Source: Catonia carolina (taxonomy: Eukaryota > Arthropoda > Insecta > Hemiptera > Achilidae). From it: DNA of 64,000 nucleotides. Position 1 is the first letter of the stretch, and every line of letters starts with the position of its first letter. The position numbers and the translations under genes are program-made. A model generated the notes under the pieces. It was not told the origin of the DNA and did no database searches. It was given only the letters and a program-made list of their open reading frames with translations. Below are positions 32,134 to 42,826 of this stretch, piece by piece. The stretch is taken from NCBI GenBank assembly GCA_035578175.1, contig JAQMRL010000021.1:3161323-3225322 (forward strand), given 5' to 3'.

Positions 32134-32307
32134 AGGGTGTTACAGGTATGTTGATATGAATTACTTGTGCAAGATAAAACAGCTTGGAGAACTGCATCAA
32201 ACTATTCGAGAGACTGATCACAAAAAAAATAATCATAGGTCAAATAAATGCTACAAAGTTTTCAGTATCTCTTGGTGCTAATATTACACAAAGCAAATTA
32301 AAAAAAA

Positions 32308-33089
32308 TCTGGTGTGAAACACTCACACAACTTTCTCTTGCCAACGCAAATAATGACCAATATAACCTAACATTAGACTAGTAATAAAACATTAGAAATA
32401 AACAAAAAACTAACCTCAAAAAACATAACCTTATTTTAATCATGAGTGAAAGACGCAAAATGAAAATCGACCTCAGTTTAGCTTAAAAATACGGAAAATC
32501 ACTCTTTCACGCTCAACTAGACTCTGTAGAGAAAAATGCTTAAAATTACTGTTGTAGATCTTTTAATTTTCTATAAATTTAATTATATACACTTTTGTCG
32601 TTAAGTGCATACTAAGGCCAAAATCTGAAAAAAATCGATTTTTCACACGTTTTCGTGAGAAAAAAACAGAAAATTGCTATTACCGCTAAACTAAGCGTTA
32701 TACAAAAAAATGTTTGAAATAAAAGTTGTAGGTTTTTAATTCTCTACAACTTTTATTATATACATTTTTGCGCTGAAATTCATATTAAAGCCGTAATCTT
32801 AAAAAAACAAAGTTTTTACGTGAAAACACCCTTACCAAGAATTTCAGCCAAGATGGCGCCTACCCTATCTTGTAGAGCATAAGAAAATGAGTAAACCAGG
32901 CGATTTAAAAAAAAATCGTAGGACCAGTTTTTGAGAAAATTGCAAAAAAGTGAAAAATTACATGAATAAACTACTACTTCCGGTTGACCGATTTTGATGA
33001 AAATATTTGTGTCGGGTCCGATAATGGTATGTAACTTAAGTTTCAAGTTTCAAGTTCGTACGATGTTCCGTTCATGAGATATTCTGTTC

Positions 33090-33161
<72 letters not shown>

Positions 33162-33183
33162 ACGCACACACACACGCACACAC

Positions 33184-33220
<37 letters not shown>

Positions 33221-33383
33221 TACACACACACACGCACACGCACACACACAGACCAATCGCTAGAAACATGTTTTTTGGGTTCAGGGGGTCTGAAAATATA
33301 TAGATCCGGTGAAAACTCGATTTCGAAAAATCGACATGAAAACAATACTTTCCTTCTTATATATTCATATAGGCAAGAGAAAG
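32308..33383 (+). mobile_element. Family H copy with expanded CA tract
   Basis: Complete plus-orientation copy, TCTGGTGTGAAACACTCACA to ..GGCAAGAGAAAGT, inserted after an A-run. The internal microsatellite is the longest of all copies. Confidence 0.82.
33090..33252 (+). repeat. (CA)n/(CG-CA) microsatellite in family H
   Basis: About 160 bp of CA repeats with CG interruptions. It follows GATATTCTGTT and precedes GACCAATCGC, the same position as the shorter CA tracts in all other intact family H copies. It creates spurious open frames on both strands. Confidence 0.95.
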
Positions 33384-33735
33384 TAAAAATTGGATATTTA
33401 TGAGTAGTTTGAGATTGATAAACCTTATTAAATCATGTAAAACTATCTCCATTAAGTTTTAAAAATATCGATCTATTTTTTTGTTATATACAAAATACAT
33501 TACAATTGATTTTAATAAAAGTTTGAATGATTGTTTTAGTAACAATTAGTAAGATTTTTTATTTGGTACAATAATAACAACTAAAACTTTACCTCGATAG
33601 AAATAAAATTATTTGTCGTACTATTTCTATATTTTAACATTATTGTTGCGTTTACAAAATCTTTTAAATATTTAAAAATACAATTGGTAAATTTCATAAT
33701 TATTTATGAGCAAGATTATATTTGAGAAATTGTAT
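33384..33735. other. AT-rich intron sequence, nothing recognised
   Basis: Low-complexity AT-rich DNA between family H and a mariner. Confidence 0.5.
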
Positions 33736-33737
33736 TA

Positions 33738-34707
33738 CGAGGCGTGTTCAGAAAGTAAGTACCGTTTTTAAAAAAAACAAGTAAAACTATTTTTTTTTCA
33801 ACACAATTTTATTTCTACATGAAAGCCCAAACCTTAAACTATTTTTTGACATAGTTTCCACCGATTTTCAAACACTTGTCGTAGCGGGTGATCAATTTGT
33901 CTATACCCTCTTCGTAGAAGGTTCCCGCCACTGACGTGCACAAAACCAAGAGACTCGGAAGTGTTTTGACTTTTCTCACACGGTACAGTGATGATGGTGA
34001 GGATTTTTTAAACAAAATTGTGACAGGTGATGAAAATTGGGTCCGTCATGTCACACCGGAATCTAAACAGCAGTCAATGGAGTGGCGACACACGCAATCC
34101 CCGAAGAAACAAAAATTTAAGACGACAATGTCTGCACAAAAAAATCATGTGCACTGTTTTTTGGGATCGGAAAGGTGTTTTGCTGATTGATTTTCTCCCA
34201 AGAGGTGAAACCATTAATGCGGCAAGGTATTGTGAAACCTTAAGAAAACTAAGGCGGGCAATTCAAAACAAACGGAGAGGAATGCTCAGTAACGGATTGT
34301 GTTGCTCCATGACAAAGCTCGGCCCCATACCGCTGGCGACACTCAAACATTGGTTCGACAACTTCGTTGGGAGCAGTTCGATCACCCGCCCTACAGCCCG
34401 GACTTGGCACCGTCTGACTACCACTTGTTCCTGCACATAAAGCGCGAGCTAGGCGGCCAACGCTTTGAAACCGACGATGAAGTGAAAACTGCCGTGGAGT
34501 CGTGGTTACATTCGTTGGCGGGAACCTTCTACGAAGAGGGTATAGACAAATTGATCACGCGCTACGACAAGTGTTTGAACATCGGTGGAAACTATGTCGA
34601 AAAATAGTTTAAGGTTTGGGCTTTCATGTAGAAATAAAATTGTGTTGAAAAAAAATTGTTTTACTTGTTTTTTTTAAAAACGGTACTTACTTTCTGAACA
34701 CGCCTCG
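33738..34707 (+). mobile_element. Foldback mariner, family F3
   Basis: Long perfect-looking TIR CGAGGCGTGTTCAGAAAGTA.., TA at 33736-33737 and 34708-34709. The left end (33738 to about 33930) is an inverted copy of 34515-34707, including the reversed last codons and stop of the transposase. The natural 5' end is missing. Confidence 0.85.
33931..34607 (+). pseudogene. Mariner transposase relic of family F3
   Basis: Starts just after the foldback junction. It reads SVLTFLTRYSDDGEDFLNKI and VTGDENWVRHVTPESK (first Asp), then with frameshifts GVLLIDFLPRGETINAARYC, LLHDKARPHTA (second Asp; Asn replaced by Lys), PPYSPDLAPSDYHLF (third Asp), and ends ..NIGGNYVEK with a stop at 34605-34607. DD34D mariner signature. 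The N-terminal paired DNA-binding domain is absent. Confidence 0.85.
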
Positions 34708-34905
34708 TATTATTGAAATATTTAAGCATGCTTTGAAATTTATATCGATTTCATTAATAATTGTGGCAATTATTAAAGTATATCAAAGAAATTATGTAAC
34801 TGACTTATTTGATATTATTTTAATAAAGAAATTAAAAAGTTTTATTGAAGTAGAGAATAAATTAATAAATTGTTAACATTTAAGCTTCTAAATAATTAAT
34901 TTTGA

Positions 34906-35241
34906 AGCCACCGGGTTGGTCTAGAGGTAAAGTCGTCTCCGAAAATCAACTGTTAAACAGCTGATTTTGGTGACGACTTTAAGGTTCCTGTTTCAAATCC
35001 TAGTAAAGGTAGTTACTTTTATACGGATTTAAATGCTAGACAGTGGTTACCGGTGTACTTTGATGGTTGGGGTTCAATTAACCATACTCTCTCAGGAATG
35101 GTCGACCTGAGTCTGTACAAGACTACACCTCATTTACACGTCATACACATCATCCTCATCTCATTGGGTAATGAGGTTGCTTATTGTTCTGAATTGAACA
35201 GATTGCAACGTACACAAATTAGGGATTACAAAAAAAAAAAT
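34906..35241 (+). repeat. SINE-A copy
   Basis: Nearly complete: GCCACCGGGTTGGTCTAGAGG at the start (A box), altered hairpin, GTTTCAAATCC (B box), tail of A residues ending near 35240. It directly precedes the Tc1 element. Confidence 0.85.
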
Positions 35242-35413
35242 GTAAGCTTCCATATACAGTAGTGTGCAAATTAATCCAAACACAGCTCATATCCAACAAT
35301 CAGTTAAACATTCCTAGAAGAAGTGTTTTGGGGTTGTTTTAGATTTGAAGACCCTTGTTCATTAATTCCAGTAGATGGTATGTTAAAAGCGATGGATATA
35401 TCAAAATTCTTAA

Positions 35414-36415
35414 CCCTAGGAGCGGTAACTGTCGATCGACAGTTGTGCTGTTGAATACATGTCGATGTCGATTTGGTCGACAGATGCACCCACTCTTATT
35501 TTCAACCAGCAGGTTGTCCAACGTAGGTTATATAACTAATCATATGAAAGTATTTCATTTGATCTATTTAATTTCACAGTTTGCCGGTAGTTTCGTTCTC
35601 TCGTTCATTTGTACGAGTCTTTGAAAGTTGTTGTTTCGTAATGTCGTGTTTCACTGTAATGGCGATCTGTTTGTTAAGATAGATGTGTTGTTGTTTCATG
35701 TTATTAGTCTGTTTTAATTCGTTTTACTGTAAATTTATTAAATATCGTGAATTATCTGTGATATTATTTTAGTATGTGTTCAGGTTGTAAATAAAACCTA
35801 CGAAAATAAATGTGTACTCTGTAAATGTTGACATTGCGTAAACATAACCTAGATCTTTTCTCTACAGACCTTACCATTTTTTCACATATTATAATAACGA
35901 AAACAGATAAACTGTTTTATCCCTATCGTATTATTTTAGTATGTGTTCAGGTTGTAAATAAAACCTACGAAAATAAATGTGTACTCTGTAAATGTTGACA
36001 TTGCGTAAACATAACCTAGATCTTTTCTCTACAGACCTTACCATTTTTTCACATATTATAATAACGAAAACAGATAAACTGATAATTTAAAAACGTAATT
36101 ATTCTAGAAAGATTGCACTTAAAAATGTATATTTCCATTTTTACGCATTTGTTTAGGTAAATCTGTCAAGTAGCTAATAACACAAAACATATTTCTCAAA
36201 TTTGTTATTATAAATATTTCATTAGTCCTGGTTATTTGGGAAATAATATTATCAGAAAACAAAAATAACAGTCAGGTAGAGCTATCTTTTCTGTTTAATT
36301 TGGTATCGTACCTGATATGTGAAATACAAAAACAATAAAAAATTATTTTCGTAAGCATGTTTTTTTTATTAAAAATGCTTGACACTTTAAGTTAAACCTA
36401 TTACCGCTTCTAGGG
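35414..36415. mobile_element. piggyBac-like non-autonomous element P1
   Basis: Ends CCCTAGGAGCGGTAA and inverse TTACCGCTTCTAGGG, flanked by TTAA (35410-35413, 36416-36419). Contains a tandem duplication: about 152 bp at 35763-35914 recurs at 35930-36081. No transposase is seen. Confidence 0.85.
35763..36081 (+). repeat. Tandem duplication inside P1
   Basis: Two copies (35763-35914 and 35930-36081) that look identical, beginning ATTATTTTAGTATGTGTTCA and ending AACAGATAAACTG. Confidence 0.92.
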
Positions 36416-36846
36416 TTAAGTCAATAGTTGTGCTACAACTTCATAAGAAATTCCCACAAGGCAATGGAGTGTTCCAACAAGATTTTAACGCCACGCCATA
36501 TTGCCAAAAAAGTGAAAATATATTTCGAACATGAAAACATTAAAGTTATGTCATGACCAGGTTATTCCCCAGATATAAGCCCAGTTGAAAATCTTTGGGC
36601 AATTGTGAAAAACCGACTCTCAAAAGTGGATTTTACTACAAAAATAACCTCAATGTGTAGCAATAATCTCGGTATGGTTTCGAGAAGAACAAATTAAAAA
36701 TTTTGTAGTACACTAATTGAATCTATACCAGATCGTATATGTGAAGTGATAAAATATAAAGGGAAACATATTAGTTCCTAAATATTCATAAATTGTACAT
36801 AGGCCTATATATAATTTTTTTCGTAAATGAAGTTACTTTTTATTAA

Positions 36847-37358
36847 CACATTGACTGCTATGTGACCCAAATATGTGTCACAGTTGTCTTTGAAAATGGG
36901 CAACGTGCATCAAAAATGAGTCACAGTACATGAATTATTTTTGAGCCGTATAATGTGGTTTGAAAAGCTACGGCTTGAGAGTGACATTGTACACTTAAAC
37001 TTTTCAAATAATAGGATATTGCGTGTACAGGTAGTTTTCCTTGTTGTCCTATACTAGAATGTTGGTATTATTTGTAGTGTTATTATTTCTTTTGCTTATT
37101 TTGGTTGATTGAAATAGTCTAAAACTTTGTAACTGAACCAAGTTGTTTATTACATTGTTTATTGTGACACAAAAAGGGATCACATGGCTCTGAAATGTAG
37201 AATCATTCCAACAGGCCATGTTACCCAAAAGTTTATCACAACTTTATTTTACAAAAAAAATATAGTTATTAAATAAAGTAAGAAGAAAAATGAATAAAAT
37301 GTGAAAAAAAGTACCATGGCCCAGCTGTGTCACAAAATTTAGTGTGGCAGGCAACGTG
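36847..37358. mobile_element. piggyBac-like non-autonomous element P2
   Basis: 512 bp, ends CACATTGACTGC.A and inverse TGGCAGGCAACGTG, flanked by TTAA (36843-36846, 37359-37362). A different family from P1, in the same Tc1 host. Confidence 0.78.
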
Positions 37359-37400
37359 TTAATTGACATCTGTGTTCGGATTAATTTGCATGCTACTTTA

Positions 37401-38255
37401 TGTGTGGAAAAAGCTATAGAGCAAACCAACGGGTAAAAAGAACAAGCAGAAAAAGTAAGACTACAGAGTTCCTTTGAGAAAACTAAATACATGCCGAGCA
37501 TCAAAACAGCTCTGTGTGACTTGAAGATACAATACGGAAAAACTGGAAAATTGATAGCTTTAAGTACCTTGCAGAGATAATACACTGCAACCAAAGACCA
37601 ATGAAAAGGAAACGAATAACATTGGATGAGGAAAGATGGCCGGTGCACTCCAAGGAACTCACCACTTTTGTAAGAAGAAAGCACTTTCAAGAGAAGCCAA
37701 GAATAGATATTATAATACTGTAATAAAACTTGTGTTTTTGTATACAAGTGAGTGTCTTAGAATGACTGGGAAGGTCTAAGAGAAGCACAGAAATTTGAGA
37801 GAAAGGTCCTCTGAAATGTAATGGGTCCGAAGATAGTAGACAGACATTACAGGGTACGAGGTCGAGAAGAACTGTACAAGGAAAATTAACGATTAATGAA
37901 AATAATTAGAAAAAGAAGACAAACATTTTATGGACACCTAATATTAGAATGGATGACAACCGGTAGTCAAACAAATTTTTAAAACATTAAACAATAATCC
38001 TAAGGTGTCATACAAATCATTTAAAGAAGTCAGAAAGGATATTAAGAAAACCGGAATAAACCAAGAAATTTAATGAACCAACACATATTCAATTAGCTAA
38101 TTACAGACTTTGAAGGTTTCAATTACGAGGAAAAACAAAACGCCGAATGGAGAAAACAAAGGAGAAAAATCTGTAGTGAACAACTGCTGAGAATGTGGGT
38201 GGTAAAAAGAGCTTGAATAACCTCTCTACGTGCTTGGTAACCTGCGGAATGATAC
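37401..38255 (+). pseudogene. LINE C-terminal relic (L9)
   Basis: Scattered frames give blocks of a non-LTR element C-terminal region: VIKLVFLYTSECLRMTG, RQTFYGHLI.RMDDNR and VSYKSFKEVRKDIKKTGINQ. Related to the L7 lineage but full of shifts. No RT core remains. Confidence 0.65.
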
Positions 38256-38266
38256 TATAAAAAAAA

Positions 38267-39207
38267 TCTGGTGTGAAACACTCACACAACTTTCTCTTGC
38301 CAATGCAAATAATTAACAATAAACCTAACATTAGTAATAAAACATTAGAAATAAACAAAAAACTAACCTCAAAAACATAACCTTATTTTAATCATGAGTG
38401 AAAGACGCAAAATGAAAATCGAACTCAGTTTGGCTTAAAAATACGGAAAATCACTCTTTCACGCTAAACTAGGCACTGTACAAAAATATGATTAAAATAA
38501 AAGTTGTAGATCTCTTAATTTCCTATAAATTTTATTTATACACTTTTGTCGTAAAATGCATTCTAAGGCTGAAATCTTTAAAAAATCGATTTTTCACACG
38601 TTTTCGTGGGAAAAAAACAGAAAATCGCTAATTATCGCTAAACTAAGCGTTATACAAAACAATGTTTGAAATAAAAGTTGTAGAATTTTACATTGTCTAC
38701 AACTTTTATTATATAACGTTTTGCGCTAAAATGCATATTAAAGCCGCAATCTTAAAAGGAAAATGTTTTTACGTAAAAACAGCCTCCCGCAGAATTTCAG
38801 CAAACATGGCATCTCCCCTATCTTGTAGAGAATAAAAATTGAGTAAATGAGGCGATTTTTAAAAAAATCGTAGGACCAGTTTTTGAGAAAATCGCAAAAA
38901 AGTGAAAAATTACACGAATAAACTACTACTTCCGATTGACCGATTTTGATGAAAATGTTCGTGTCGCGTCCGGTAGTGGTATGTAACTTAAGTTTCAAGT
39001 TTCAAGTTCGTACGATGTTCCGTTCTTGAGATATTCTGTTCACACACAGACACACACACACACACACACACAGACCAATCGCTAAAACCATGTTTTTTGG
39101 GTTCAGGGGGTCTGAAAACGTATAGATCCGGTGAAAACTCGATTTCGAAAAATCGACATGAAAACAATACTTTCCTTCCTATATATTCATATAGGCAAGA
39201 GAAAGTA
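38267..39207 (+). mobile_element. Family H copy, near complete
   Basis: Plus orientation, after an A-run. CA tract at about 39042-39072, hairpin CCTATATATTCATATAGG near the 3' end. More diverged in the 5' half than the copies at 40921 and 59103. Confidence 0.8.
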
Positions 39208-39440
39208 ATAATACCAAAAATATCAGTTAAAAATTTTTCTTTTGTTATATACTTTTTTCAAATATACATAATTTTCTATCACATAACAATATTATAATTA
39301 CACTAATAGGAATGTTAAAAATAAAATAATCTGCCATTATACAAACTTCAAAATACAATATATTTTAATTAATTAAATTTTTTGTTACAAATTATCATGT
39401 ATTTTAATTTAATTATGAACATGGGTAAGTTTTTTTTTTT

Positions 39441-39790
39441 TAGGTCATCAGCTGTAGGGTGGTTTAAACCTCTAGAGGTTTTACTTAGTACTTTCTCACT
39501 GAAGGAAAAGTATGCTTATCAGCATACCAGGCCCTCTGAAAAGCATCTACCTTTCCACCCTCCAAATGATACCTTCACTTCTTTCACCATAGGTTCTGGC
39601 TGTATAATGAAATTCATTACTCTCAGAAGAGATAACTGTGACTCCTGTCTTTTGAACTCTTCGGTTCTTAAATACTTCAGTCATTTAATTGGTTGACCAT
39701 GTGTTAAGAAACAGAACTATATTTTTGTAGCCCTAGAACTAACAGATTGAGTGCAAATAATTTAGCACTCCATCTGTCTGTTATGGGCAG
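39441..39790 (-). repeat. SINE-C copy, shortened
   Basis: Minus orientation. It lacks the usual ACGAGGAGTGAGGTGG block and has other small deletions. Confidence 0.75.
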
Positions 39791-40123
39791 GTATTATATT
39801 CCTATAAAAATTTTCGTTTTTAACATTTTGGAAAAATAATTAATATAATCTTAAACATCATTTCTTCCAAAACCCATGTCCTGTAACTACTTCTTTTTAT
39901 TTAAAAAAAAAAAACTCTTTCAAAATTATTTGCAAGTGTAATTAATTTAATTATTTATAAATTTAAATTATTTAAGTAATTTTAAAAGAAAATAAATGAC
40001 TATTTAAAGCAATTAGAAAAAGACGATTAAAATTATACAGACACCTATGTAGAATGGATGACAACCAGTTGACAAAATATATTTTTAAGACACTAAAGAA
40101 TAGACCTAAGGTATCGGAAAACT

Positions 40124-40868
40124 AAGTCTAACTAAGTCTAAAGTAAGTCTAACTAAGTAAGCATTGGATATGTACTTAGAATAAATGAGAGAAAGACTAA
40201 ATTTATGATTGTCTCGAAAGCAGAACATGGAAATGAAACATTAACAATAGAGCAAACCCAAATAGAAAAAGTAGAGACATACAAATATCTGGGAACCTGG
40301 GTTGATGGCAAGAATGACCAAAGTAGAGAAATTAAAGTACGAATTGAAACTGCAAGGCAAGCATTCATAAAATTGAAGACAATGCTAACAAACAAAGACC
40401 TTCAGTTACCTCTCAGATTGAGGGCTCTAAGATGTTATGTATTTTCTATCGTACTATATGGGATGGAAGCTTGGACATTGAAGAAACAACACATAAAGAA
40501 GATAGAAGCGTTCGAAATGTGGTGTTACAGGAGAATATTGAAAATTCAGTGGGTCCAAAAGGTTACCAATGTTGAGGTGCTCCGACGTTTAAATAAGGAG
40601 TTGGAAGTTATGAAGAGTATAAAAACAAGAAAACTAGAATATTTGGGTCACATAACCAGAGGAGAAAAATATGAGTTGCTGAGAATTATTATGCAGGGAA
40701 GGATCCGAGGAAGAAGAGGCGTAGGAAGAAGACGCATCTCCTGGCTGAGGAATCTTAGAGAATGGTTCAACTGTAGTTCATTGCAACTATTCAGAGCAGC
40801 AGCCAGTAAAGTGACCATAGCCATTATGATATCCAACCTCCGATAGGAGATGGAACTTTAAGAAGAAG
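40124..40868 (+). mobile_element. 5'-truncated LINE (L11), target duplication ATCGGAAAACT
   Basis: 11-bp duplication at 40113-40123 and 40869-40879. The 3' end is an AAGAAG tail. It retains one clean open frame (next entry) and starts with short AAGTCTAACT repeats. Confidence 0.88.
40205..40846 (+). CDS. LINE ORF2 C-terminal fragment
   Basis: 213 codons, uninterrupted: KYLGTWVDGKNDQSREIKVR, CYVFSIVLYGMEAWTLKK, EAFEMWCYRRILKI, YLGHITRG, then a basic GRIRGRRGVGRRRISWLRNL and the end ..AIMISNLR. Homologous to the C-terminal part of the protein at 6218-7474. The RT core is missing because of 5' truncation. The Met is internal, so no protein product is implied. Confidence 0.85.
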   Translation: MIVSKAEHGNETLTIEQTQIEKVETYKYLGTWVDGKNDQSREIKVRIETARQAFIKLKTMLTNKDLQLPLRLRALRCYVFSIVLYGMEAWTLKKQHIKKIEAFEMWCYRRILKIQWVQKVTNVEVLRRLNKELEVMKSIKTRKLEYLGHITRGEKYELLRIIMQGRIRGRRGVGRRRISWLRNLREWFNCSSLQLFRAAASKVTIAIMISNLR

Positions 40869-40895
40869 ATCGGAAAACTGCTTTAAAGAAGTCAG

Positions 40896-42399
40896 AATAA
40901 ACTAAGCGTTATACAAAAAATCTGGTGTGAAACACTCACACAACTTTCTCTTGCCAATGCAAATAATTAATAATAAACCTAACATTATTAATAAAATATT
41001 AAAAATAAACAACAACTAACCTCAAAAACATAACCTTATTTTAATCATGAGTGGAAGACGCAAAATGAAAATCGAACTCAATTTGGCTTAAAAAAAACGG
41101 AAAATCACACTTTCACGCTAAACTAGGCTCTGTAGAGAAAAATTCTCTAAACAAAAGTTGTAGATCTTTTAATTTTCTATAACTTTTATTATATACACTT
41201 TTGTCGTAAAATGCATACTAAGACCGAAATGTTAAAAAAATCGATTTTTCTCACGTTTTCGTGAGAAAAAAAACAGAAAATCGCAAATTACCGCTAAACT
41301 AAGCGTTATACAAAAAATGTTTGAAACAGAAGTTGTAGGTTTTTAAATTCTCTACAACTTTTATTATATAAGTTTTTGCGCTAAAATTTATATTAAAGCC
41401 GTAATATTAAAAAAACAACGTTTTTACGTGAAAACAGCCTCACCGAGAATTTCAGCAGACATGGCGCCTACCCTATCTTGTAGAGAATAAAAAATTGAGT
41501 AAAATAGGCGATTTTAAAAAAAATCGTAGGACCAGTTTTTGAGAAAATCGCAAAAAACTGAAAAATTATACGAATAAACTACTACTTCCGGTTGACCGAT
41601 TTTGATGAAAATGTTCGTGTCGCGTCCGGTAGTGGTATGTAACTTAAGTTTCAAGTTTCAAGTTCGTACGATGTTCCGTTCTTGAGATATTCTGTTCACA
41701 CACACACACACACACACAGACACACACACAGACCAATCGCTAAAAACATGTTTTTTGGATTCAGGGGGTCTGAAAACGTATAGATCCAGTGAAAACTCGA
41801 TTTCGAAAAATCGACATGAAAACAATACTTTCCTTCCTATATATTCATATAGGCAAGAGAAAGTAAAAAATGTTTGAAATAAAAGTTGTAGGATTTTAAA
41901 TTCCCTACATTTTTTGTTATATAAATTTTTGCGCTAAAATGCATATTAAAGCCGTAATCATAAAAAAAAACAATTTTTTTACGTGAAAAAAAGCCTCACC
42001 AAGAATTTTAGCAAACATTGTGCCTACCCTATCTTGTAGAGCATAAAAAATTTAGTAAACTAGGTGATTTTAAAAAAATCGTAGGAGCAGTTTTTGAGAA
42101 AATTGCAAAAAAGTGAAAAATTATACTAATAAACTACTACTTCTGGTTGACCGATTTTGATGAAAATGTTCGTGTTGGGTCCGGTAAGGGTATGTAACTT
42201 AAGTTTCAAGTTTCAAGTTCGTACGATGTTCCGTTCTTGAGATATTTTGTATACACAGACACACATACAGACCAATCGCTAAAAACATGTTTTTTGGGTT
42301 CAGGGGGTCTGAAAACGTATAGATCTGGTGAAAACTCGATTTCGAAAAATTGACATGAAAACAATACTTCCTTCCATATTCATATAGGCAAGAGAAAGT
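40896..42399 (+). repeat. Family H copy, older, split by a younger copy
   Basis: 40896-40920 (AACTAAGCGTTATACAAAAAA) and 41865-42399 are one family H copy whose halves are contiguous in intact copies. The younger copy 40921-41864 was inserted in its A-run. The older copy is 5'-truncated and lacks a long CA tract. Confidence 0.82.
40921..41864 (+). mobile_element. Family H copy, young, nested in another copy
   Basis: Complete from TCTGGTGTGAAACACTCACA to ..GGCAAGAGAAAGT, CA tract at about 41697-41730. Very similar to the copies at 7929 and 59103. It defines both ends of the family because its host sequence is known on both sides. Confidence 0.88.
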
Positions 42400-42419
42400 A
42401 AAAATTATGTAATTTTAAA

Positions 42420-42826
42420 CATTATTTTATTATGGTTGATCACTCTGTTATATATCATTTTTTTGTGCAATGCTTAGAGATTTTCATTATTTTTCAAAAA
42501 ATTTAGAAAAAAAATTTGATTTTTTAATTTTGCGGCCTTAGCATTTTACGAAAAAAGTGTATATAAATAAAGTTATAGAAAATAAAAAAAATTACAACTT
42601 TTATTTCAAGTATTTTCTTCTAAAGAGATTGTAGTTTAGCACCAATTAGTGATTTTTCGGATTTTTAATTCGAGCAGAGGTTGATTTTTATTTTGCATCA
42701 TTCACTCGTGATTAAAATTAGGTTGTTTTTCATTTTACATTGTTTACTAAGATTAAACATAGGTTATATGTTTCTTTATTGAAATTGGCAAGAGAAAGCC
42801 GTGTGAGTGTTTTACACCTGATTTTT
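42420..42826 (-). repeat. Family H fragment, old
   Basis: 5' half in minus orientation, ending TTGGCAAGAGAAAGCCGTGT.. with ACACCTGA at the edge. Diverged. Confidence 0.65.

Larger units (their letters stand above)
28495..32250 (+). pseudogene. LINE broken by PLE, family H and an unknown insert (L8)
   Basis: LINE pieces: 28495-28752 (IIEEAINKVKEKF, then FADDIIVLAETKKELEDVL, the RT YADD region with Tyr to Phe), 29667-30204 (EEFRYLGSKI, LYGSKTW, MRCYRKILKI), 31400-31443, and 32134-32250 (tail ..CAGCTTGGAGAACTGCATC). Removing the PLE joins KKTK to VFAVARVV. Several stops exist within the pieces, so it is dead. It is the most deeply layered locus in the window. Confidence 0.78.
35320..36700 (+). 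pseudogene. Tc1 transposase relic, split by piggyBac-like P1
   Basis: Before the insertion: VFWGCFRFEDPCSLIPVDG then MDISKFL. After it, joined in frame at TTAA: LQLHKKFPQGNGVFQQD, then KKVKIYFEHENIKVMS and PGYSPDISPVENLWAIVKNR, the Tc1 hallmark around the third catalytic residue (SPDxxPxENLW). Stops and a frameshift follow. The in-frame joining supports the insertion model. Confidence 0.82.
35257..37398 (+). mobile_element. Tc1-like element with two piggyBac-like insertions
   Basis: Ends CAGTAGTGTGCAAATTAATC and inverse GGATTAATTTGCATGCTACTT, TA at 35255-35256 and 37399-37400. Without the two TTAA insertions it would be about 620 bp. It carries a truncated Tc1 transposase. Confidence 0.83.
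39995..40895 (+). pseudogene. LINE relic (L10) with a second LINE inserted
   Basis: 39995-40123 (RLKLYRHLCRMDDNQLTKYI) and 40869-40895 (AAAGAAGTCAGAAT) belong to the same LINE C-terminal block as at 37920-38050. It is interrupted by 40124-40868 with target duplication ATCGGAAAACT. Confidence 0.7.

Noticed and set aside
33050..33403. Four overlapping open frames of Cys-Val, Thr-His or Val-Arg repeats
   Set aside because: They are translations of the (CA)n tract in family H; no start context or conservation.
37244..37747. 167-codon minus-strand frame
   Set aside because: Crosses the border of P2, the Tc1 end and a LINE relic; the real relic reads on the plus strand, and the frame resembles nothing.
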